NCBI RefSeq assembly: GCF_000321225.1
Contig: NW_004452126.1
Location: 50,649-114,648, forward strand
Direction: 5' to 3'
DNA from: Odobenus rosmarus divergens
Taxonomy: Eukaryota; Chordata; Mammalia; Carnivora; Odobenidae
DNA length: 64,000 bases
Of the stretch, positions 57,346 through 64,000 are shown one piece after another; the first letter of the stretch is position 1, and each line of letters opens with the position of its first letter. The notes under the pieces were generated by a model. The model was not told where the DNA came from, searched no databases, and saw only the letters and a program-made list of their open reading frames with translations. The position numbers and the translations under genes are program-made.

Positions 57346-57379
57346 ACATTTAAAAAGACACATCCCAGAGTATATGTCT

Positions 57380-57700
57380 CTTTCAGCTTGCAGTATTTTT
57401 CACAAATTGAAACCACAGTAAGAACTGCTGGTGCAATTGGTGGTACTCCTTTATCAAGCCTGGATGGTCTACTGTCAGCCTCCATGAGCCATCTGCATTT
57501 CTCACAGGCCATATAGGACTAGTACACAAGAATTCCATCTTCTAACATGTTGTTAATGAAAGTGGCAATCTCTTTTTGTGCACTAGGTATTCTACACTGC
57601 TTCAAGTCAGCAACCTGAATGGGCTCAGACAATCCTATGGATTCTCATGTAGTATGTCCAATTAGTACTGTCTGAAGGGTGAATTTATATGCCTTCTATT
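57380..57700 (-). mobile_element. Ancient ERV-L pol fragment (reverse-transcriptase N-terminal part), broken
   Basis: The minus-strand open frame at 57294-57512 carries 'GVPPIAPAVLTVVS', a block typical of the ERV-L reverse transcriptase, preceded by a degraded template-binding region with stops. It is the upstream half of the element at 55440-56235. Confidence 0.65.
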
Positions 57701-57704
57701 TTAT

Positions 57705-57912
57705 TTTATTTTTAAAGATTTATTTATTTGAGAGAGAGAGAAGAGAGCAGGGGGAGGGACAGAGGAAGAGGGAGAAGGAGAGAGAGAGAAAGAAGCAGAT
57801 TCCCCACTGAGCATGGAGCCTGATACAGGGCTCAATCTCATGACCCTGAGATCATGACCTGAGCCGAAATCAAGAGTCATACTCTTAACCCCCTGAGCCA
57901 CACAGGCACCCC
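57705..57912 (-). mobile_element. CAN-SINE (older, diverged) inside the ERV-L remains
   Basis: Reverse copy: attttatttttaaagattta at the left and cctgagccacacaggcaccc at the right. The target-site duplication is tgccttctattttat against tgccttctgttttat (57690-57704, 57913-57927). Confidence 0.93.
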
Positions 57913-58185
57913 TGCCTTCTGTTTTATAAAACTAGGTAGGGGAAATGCTCCCTAGTTGGACATAATATCTATGCCAATAATAGTTTCATATAAGGGAGAC
58001 ACAGCTATTTACCAACAGGTTTTGGAACCATAGTGTATTAAGCTCCCATGTCCCAGAGTCCCCCCGAATTTTTTTCCCCACCCTCTGGCCATTTTGCCCA
58101 CACATGCATATGGCTTTGGGTCCCCAACCAATGGTTGAGCCAGAAGACCCTGACACTTTGTCAGCCCTCATACTGAAGGCTGAAA
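57913..58185 (-). mobile_element. Possible further ERV-L pol sequence
   Basis: It continues the minus-strand element past the SINE. The frame is open on the minus strand at 57986-58315 but the match is weak. Low confidence. Confidence 0.35.
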
Positions 58186-59040
58186 AATATTGACGAGACC
58201 AAATACCACAACACATTTCTGAAAGGAAATAACAAAGACCGAAAATTAAATGGAGAGATATACCATGTTCATGGATTAAAATTTTCAATATTGCTAAGAC
58301 GTTAATTCTCCCCAAATTGATTTATATAGTCAATAACACATTCAAAATCAAAATCCCATCAGGCTTTAGAAATTGAAAATCTTGCTCTATAATTTTTACA
58401 GAAAAGGAAAAGTTCTACAAGAGTCAAAATAAGTCAAGCAGAGAAAGACAATTATCATATGGTTTCACTCATGTGTGGAACATAAGGAATAGCATGGAGG
58501 ACCACAGGGAAAAGGAGGGAAAACTGAATGGGAAGAAATCGAGAGGGAGACAAACCATGAGAGACTCTGGACTCTGGGAAACAAATGAGGGTTACAGAAA
58601 GGAGGGGGGTGGGGGGATGAGGTAACCGGGTGATGAGTATTAAGGAGGGCATGTGTTGGGATGAGCACTTGGTGTTATATGCAACTAATGAATCATTGAA
58701 CACTACATCAAAAACTAATGATGTACTATACATTGGCTAACTGAACATAATAAAAAAAAAAAAGAGTCAAAACCAATTTTGAAAAAGAAAACATTGGAAG
58801 ATGTCTACTACCTGATTTTAAGACCTACTATAAAGTTACAGCAATTAAATCAATGTGAGATTGGCATAAAGATAGATGTGTAGTCCAATGGAACAGAATA
58901 TACTATAACCCATAAACTAACCACATATAAAATGATAAACTGATCTTTGAGAAAAGTGCCAAGGTAGGTAAAGTACAGACTTTTGAAAAATGATCTTGAA
59001 ACAATGGAAATAAAAAGATATTCTCTTAAGGTGAATATAT
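58186..59040 (+). mobile_element. Ancient L1 ORF2 fragment, interrupted by a young L1 tail
   Basis: L1 phrases include 'taccatgttcatggattaaa', 'attcaaaatcaaaatcccat' and, after the inserted element, 'ttttaagacctactataaag' and 'aatggaacagaatatactat'. Highly diverged. Confidence 0.75.
58430..58761 (+). mobile_element. Short 5'-truncated L1 (3' UTR only) with 11-bp target-site duplication
   Basis: 332 bp of carnivore L1 tail from 'taagtcaagcagagaaagac' to 'ggctaactgaacataataaa' and poly-A. It is flanked by aagagtcaaaa at 58419-58429 and 58762-58772. Clean insertion into the older L1. Confidence 0.95.
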
Positions 59041-59049
59041 GTGTATTTG

Positions 59050-59715
59050 GGGGGAAGCTTTTAATATTTTATGAAATATAATGTCTGCTGTAGATTTTTT
59101 TATTAAGAATATTCTTTTTAATACTTTATTGAGCTTTAATATATTTATTAAAATACACCCATTTTAAATGTAAATCTCTATGAACTTTGTCAAATGTATA
59201 TAGTGTGTACAGTACCAATCCCATCATTCCATAGAATTCCTTTAAGTTCGTTTGCAGCAAATGGCCCCATACATTGTCTCTGGAAACTATTGATCTGCTT
59301 TTGGTCACTGTAGATTAGATTTGTTTTTTCTAGAATGTGATGTAAATGGAATCATGCAGTATGGCTTCTATTGATTAACATAACGTTTTTGAGATCCATC
59401 CATATTGTTGTGTACATAAGTAATTTATTCTTTTTTGTTGCTGAAGAGTATCTCATCTTATGGATATACCAAACTTTTTTTTCTATTTACCTGTTAATTG
59501 GCATTTGAGTTGTTTCTGTTTTGACTATGATGAACAACGAAGTTATAAGTTTGTGTATGCATCTTTGTGTGTACTGAGATTTTTATTTCTTTTGGATAAA
59601 TACTTAAAGAGTGCAATTGCTGGGTTATATAGAAAATGTATTTTGAGCTGTATAAGAAATGGACAAATAATTTTCATAGTGGCTGTACTATTTTACATCC
59701 TCAATGTAATAACAT
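59050..59715 (-). mobile_element. Old L1/HAL1-type 3' region, antisense
   Basis: 'tgtaaatggaatcatgcagt', 'ttttgagatccatccatatt' and 'tgctgaagagtatctcatct' are typical antisense old-L1 tail phrases. Confidence 0.65.
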
Positions 59716-59719
59716 AATG

Positions 59720-59870
59720 GATTGTAAAAACATATGGATTGCCAATAAGCACATGAAAAGGTGCTCAACATTATCAGTAATTAGAGAAATGCAAATTAAA
59801 ACCACAATAAAATACCCCACAAAGTCACTAGAATGGTAATATTTAAAAGAATGGCATTACTCTATCTGGG
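59720..59870 (+). mobile_element. Old L1 fragment
   Basis: 'tggattgccaataagcacat', 'gaaaaggtgctcaacattat' and 'gagaaatgcaaattaaaacc' are the standard phrases before the L1 ORF2 end. Confidence 0.75.
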
Positions 59871-60229
59871 TGAGGACACAGAACAATCTTTGAGGTTTTG
59901 TGGATCTGCATACTAATTTCTCTAAGATAGGGGTCTTAGTAGTTTCTTGGTTGTGGTGCAAACTCATCCTGTATGCAATATCTACCTGGGTCACTCAACA
60001 TCATCCCTGTGATACCAGAGAGTGGGCAAGGGGAAATTGATGCAAGTAGGAAAATCATTCTGCCTACTGTGTCAAGAGTAATGAAATTCTTTCTCTCTGA
60101 TCTAGAAGCCTTGTGTCTTCTGCCAGGCTCCATGAAGACATGGCAGACCTAACTGTTAGCTTGCCCAGGGGTAAACTTGCCCAGGCTGAACAACATACAA
60201 ACCTACCTTTACCATTATAAAATTTCTCT
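59871..60229. other. Unassigned
   Basis: No gene or family recognised. Confidence 0.35.
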
Positions 60230-60525
60230 CTTTATTTATTGAATTGCTTCTTGATTTAAAATACATTCACCTGATACTAATATAACTACACAAGATTTCT
60301 TTTGTTTAACTTTTACATGATGTATATTTTCCCCTCACTCCTGCATTCATCTCTTCTGGGTCTTTATATTTATGATAGGTCTCTTGTAAGACACATATAG
60401 GTCTTTTATTTAGCCAATCTAATAATCTTGGTCCTTTCAATAGAATATTCAGTCCACTAACATTTATTTTTTTAATTTTTTAAAATGTAAAAAATTATGT
60501 TATGTTAGTCATCATACAGTACTTT
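60230..60525 (-). mobile_element. Old L1 fragment, antisense
   Basis: 'ttcatctcttctgggtcttt' and 'gtctcttgtaagacacatat' read as antisense L1 ORF2. Confidence 0.6.
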
Positions 60526-60529
60526 TAAT

Positions 60530-62011
60530 GTAAACAATCCTAAAATTTGTATGGAATCAGAAAAGACCCCGAATTGCCAAGGAAATGTTGAAAAAGAAAA
60601 ACAAAGCTGGGGGCATCATGGTGCCTGATTTCAAGCTATATTATAAAGCAATGATCACCAAAACAGCATGGTACGGGCACAAAAACAGACAGATAGACCA
60701 ATGGAAGAGAATAGAGAGCCCAGAGATGGACCCTCAACTCGGTGGTCAAATAATCTTCGACAAAGGAGGAAAAAATATGCAATGGAAAAAAGACTGTCTC
60801 TTCAATAAATGGTGCTGGGAAAATTGGACAGTCACATGCAGAAGAATGAAACTCAACCATTCACTAACACCATACACAAAGATAAACTCAAAATGGATGA
60901 AAGACCTCAATGTGAGACAGGAATCCATCAAAATCCTAGAGGAGAACATAGGCAGTAACCTCTTTGACATCGACCACAGCAACTTCTTTCAAGGTACATC
61001 TCCAAAGACTAATGAAACAAAAGCAAAACTGAACTTTTGGGACTTCATCAAGATAAAAAGCTTCTGCACAGCAAAGGAAACAGTCAACAAAGCAAAGAGG
61101 CAACTCACAGAATGGGAGAAGATATTTGCAAATGACACTACAGACAAAGCACTGATTTCCAGGATCTGTAAAGAACTTCTCAAACTCAACACCCAAAAAA
61201 CAAATAATCAAGTAAAAAATGGGCAGAAGACATGAACAGACACTTCTCTGAAGAAGACAAACAAATGGCTAACAGACACATGAAAAAATGTTCATCATCA
61301 TTAGCCATCGGGAAAATTCAAATCAAAACCACATCAAGATACCACCTTACACCAGTTAGAATGGCAAAAATTGACAAGGCAAGAAACAACAAATGTTGGA
61401 GAGGTTGTGCAGAAAGGGGAGCCCTCTTACACTGTTGGTAGGAATGCAAGTTGGTATAGCCACTTTGGAAAACTTTGGAGGTTCCTCAAAAAATTAAATA
61501 TAGAGCTACCCTATGATCCAGGAATTGCACTCCTGGGTATTTACCCCAAAGACACAGATGTAGTGAAAAGAAGGACCATATGCACCCCAATGTTCAGCAA
61601 ACATGCAGCAATGTTTGCAATAGCCAAACTGTGGAAAGAGCTGAGATGCCCTTCAACAGACAAATGGATAAAGAAGATGTGGTCCATAGATACAATGGAA
61701 TATTACTCAGCCATCAGAAAGGATGAATACCAATACCCAACTTTTACATCAACATGGATGGGACTGGAGGAGATTATGCTAAGTGAAATAAGTCAAGCAG
61801 AGAAAGTCAATTATCATATGGTCTCACTTATTTGTGGAACATAAGGAATAGCATGGAGGACATTAGGAAAAGGAAGGGAAAAATGAATGGGGGGAATCGG
61901 AGGGAGAGATGAACCATGAGAGACTATGGACTCGAAGAAACAAATGAGGGTTTTAGAGGGGAGGGGTGGGGGGATGGGTTAGCCCAGTGATGGGTATTAA
62001 AGAGGGCATGT
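60530..62011 (+). mobile_element. L1 (carnivore type), ORF2 C-terminal half and partial 3' UTR
   Basis: A 216-codon open stretch (60585-61235) encodes the ORF2 C-terminal region ('[20 protein letters not shown]', '[16 protein letters not shown]'). It then shifts frame and continues to about 61844. The 3' UTR runs to 'tattaaagagggcatg' and stops short of the usual L1 end because another L1 5' end begins at 62012. 5'-truncated. Confidence 0.93.
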
Positions 62012-63094
62012 AGGAGGGGCGGAGCAAGATGACGGAGGAGTAGGAGACCTGGATTTTGTCTGGTCTCAGGAATTCAGCTGGATAGGGATCAAACCATTCT
62101 GAACACCTACAAACTCAACAGGAGATTGAAGAAAAGAATAGCAACAACTCTCTGAACAGAGAAGCGACAACTTACTGGAAGGTAGGACGTGTGGAGAAGT
62201 GAATCCGAGGCGATATTTGGGAGGATAGACGGAGGGGGAGGAGGCGTCCGTTGGCTGCTTCTGGCAAGTGATAGAGCCGCGGAGCACAAAATCAGAACTT
62301 TTAGAAGTCGGCTCCGCTGAGGGACGTCGTTCCAGTGGCTAAGCGGGGGGTGGAACCCTCATGGGACAGTGTGGTCTCAGGACCCTCGGGGTCACAGAAA
62401 GACCAGGGTGCCTGAGTGTGGCAGAGCTCCCGGGTATCGGAGCGGGAAAGCCTGCTGCAGAGACGGAGCTGAGGCGCGGGCTCTCAGCTCAGGGTTGCCA
62501 TAAACTGTGATTGGTGACACAGTTGGGCCACTGCTCCTCCAGCAGGGACGCAACAAGCAGCAGATCCGGGGACACTCCCCTTCCTCCCCCGGGAGGAGCA
62601 GCGCGGGAGCGCACCACAGGGATCTGCTGGGTTTGGAGACTCCACACGGGGTCGGGAGCCAGAGAGAAACGCTCGGTCACAGGCCGGGTGAGCACGAGTG
62701 CGGCCGGAGACCGGGGAGACGGGAGTGACTGACTGCTTTTCTCTGGGGGTGCACTGAGGAGCGGGGCCCCGAGTTCTTGGCTCCTACGGGGTGGAGATTG
62801 GGAGACCGCCATTTTCACTCTCGTCTTCCAAAGCTATACGGAAAGCTTTCAGGGAACAAAAGATCCCGAGACCAAACCCGAGGTGATTACTTAGCCTGGA
62901 CCGACAAGGGCGGGGCAATTCCTCCTCCGGCAAAGATATTTAGGAACCACGGCAACAGGCCCCTCCCCCAAAAGATCAGCAAGAACCTCCAGCCAAGACC
63001 AAGTTTACCGATCAAGGAGAACGGGAGAACTCCAGCGCTAGGGGAATACTGCACATAGAATTCATGGCTTTTTTACCATGATTCTTTAGTCTTT

Positions 63095-63640
63095 CAAATT
63101 TAGTTTTTTTTAACTGTCTTTTTTTTCTTTGAATTTTTCTTTTTCCCTTTTTCAACCAACATCTTATTATTCCCTTTTTAAAAAAAATTTTTTTATTTTT
63201 CATTTTTAGAGTCATATTCTATCCCTTCATAGTAGTTACCCTTATTTTTGGCATATATATATAAGTTGTTCTCTCTTTAAAATTTTGAGATACACTTTCT
63301 TCTAACAGATCAAAATATACCCTAAATCTCTAGTGTATGGCTTTGTTCTAGTCTCCTGCCTGATCACATTCTCTCCCCTTTTTTTTTCTTCTTTCTTTCC
63401 TTTTTTCTTTAAATCCTCTACTTTCTTTTTTCAAACAACTTATCCTATCAATTCCTTTTATAAAATTTTTTATACTTTTCATCTTCACAGTCATATTCCA
63501 TCCATTCATCGTATCAACCCTTATTTTGTACATATATAAGTCTTTCTTTCTTTAAAATTTTGGGAGGCACTTTCTTCTAACAGACCAAAATACACCCAAA
63601 ATTTAGTGTGTGGCACTGATCTATGCACCAGCCTGATCAT
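63095..63640 (+). repeat. Diverged tandem duplication (about 270 bp) within the L1 5' UTR
   Basis: The first unit has 'agagtcatattctatccctt', 'cactttcttctaacagatca' and 'ctgcctgatcacat'. The second has 'acagtcatattccatccatt', 'cactttcttctaacagacca' and 'cagcctgatcatat'. The offset is about 270-280 bp. Confidence 0.8.
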
Positions 63641-63719
63641 ATTTGATCATATTCTGTTTTTTTTGTTTTGTTCTGTTTTTGTTTGTTTTTCTTTTTCTTT
63701 TTCTTTTATTCTTTCTTTT

Positions 63720-63921
63720 TTTAAACACTTTATTTATTTATTTATTTATTTATTTGAGAGAGTGAGAATGAAAGAGAGAGAGCACACGAGAGGGGGAAGA
63801 GTCAGAGGGAGAAGCAGACCCCTGCTGAGCAGGGAGCCCGATGCGGGACTTGATCCCGGGACTCCAGGATCATGAACCAAGCCAAAGGCAGTCACTTAAC
63901 CGACTGAGCCACCCAGGCACC
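63720..63921 (-). mobile_element. CAN-SINE inside the L1 5' UTR
   Basis: Reverse copy: 'aaacactttatttatttatt' at the left and ccgactgagccacccaggca at the right. The surrounding TTTC repeats hide the target-site duplication. Confidence 0.92.
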
Positions 63922-64000
63922 CTCTCTTTCCTTTTTCATTCTTTCCCTTTCTTTTCCCCTGGTTTCAGGTCTTTTCTGATTTGTTTAGAGTATATTTTCT

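Larger units (their letters stand above)
62012..64000 (+). mobile_element. L1 5' UTR (carnivore type), continues off the right edge
   Basis: It starts 'ggaggggcggagcaagatga', 'cggaggagtaggagacctgg', and is GC- and CpG-rich to about 63060. It then has a long T/C-rich stretch. This is the 5' UTR form of carnivore L1; ORF1 is not reached. Its own start sits directly on the truncated tail of the L1 before it. Confidence 0.85.

Noticed and set aside
60585..61844. Possible functional L1 ORF2
   Set aside because: It is 5'-truncated and frame-shifted after 61235, with no reverse-transcriptase domain in this copy.

Overview
This is a stretch of mammalian nuclear genome, almost certainly from a carnivoran. 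The evidence is at least nine recognisable Lys-tRNA-derived CAN-SINEs (A-box region 'ctgggtggctcagt', A-rich tail '(aaat)n aaaatctt'), most with clear target-site duplications, together with carnivore-type L1 elements. None of the SINEs has the sequence expected of the dog-specific young subfamily, so I infer a non-dog caniform (bear, seal or mustelid type). There are no bacterial genes, operons or CRISPR arrays.

Layout. (1) Positions 1-22014, minus strand: the first eight coding exons of NDUFA10, the deoxynucleoside-kinase-like accessory subunit of respiratory complex I. All splice sites and phases fit, giving 896 coding bases. The C-terminal exons lie beyond position 1. The CpG-rich promoter at about 21.8-22.6 kb has CRE, ETS and NRF1-like sites. 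The introns hold a 57-bp GC-rich minisatellite, two SINEs in intron 3 and one in intron 6, an MLT1-like LTR, a pogo/Tigger-like MITE, and a perfect 137-bp inverted repeat joined to a 54-bp direct copy of a third site. (2) 22-31.7 kb: intergenic, mostly old L1 pieces with two adjacent SINEs. (3) 31757-32695, minus: an intact olfactory receptor gene of the OR6B subfamily. (4) 33-40 kb: GC-rich spacer with a degenerate CA tract, a 135-bp direct duplication, and one copy of a 62-bp paired-motif element. (5) 39991-40907, minus: an OR6B pseudogene almost identical to the intact gene but carrying a 22-bp deletion and a nonsense codon. (6) 41-64 kb: transposon-rich DNA (L1 ORF2 fragments, SINEs, a broken ERV-L pol on the minus strand that was split by an L1 itself split by a SINE, a second 57-bp minisatellite) and a second copy of the 62-bp element. 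The window ends inside the 5' region of another L1.

The gene order NDUFA10 - OR6B - OR6B, all in one orientation, matches what I recall of human 2q37.3 (NDUFA10, OR6B2, OR6B3). On position, the intact gene corresponds to OR6B2 and the pseudogene to OR6B3.

The genes do not form a pathway: NDUFA10 is a housekeeping mitochondrial gene and the receptors are for odorant sensing. The most interesting signals are the chimeric inverted/direct repeat in NDUFA10 intron 6, and the duplicated 62-bp module (EBF-like site plus two TAATTR homeodomain cores at identical spacing) upstream of each OR6B copy.
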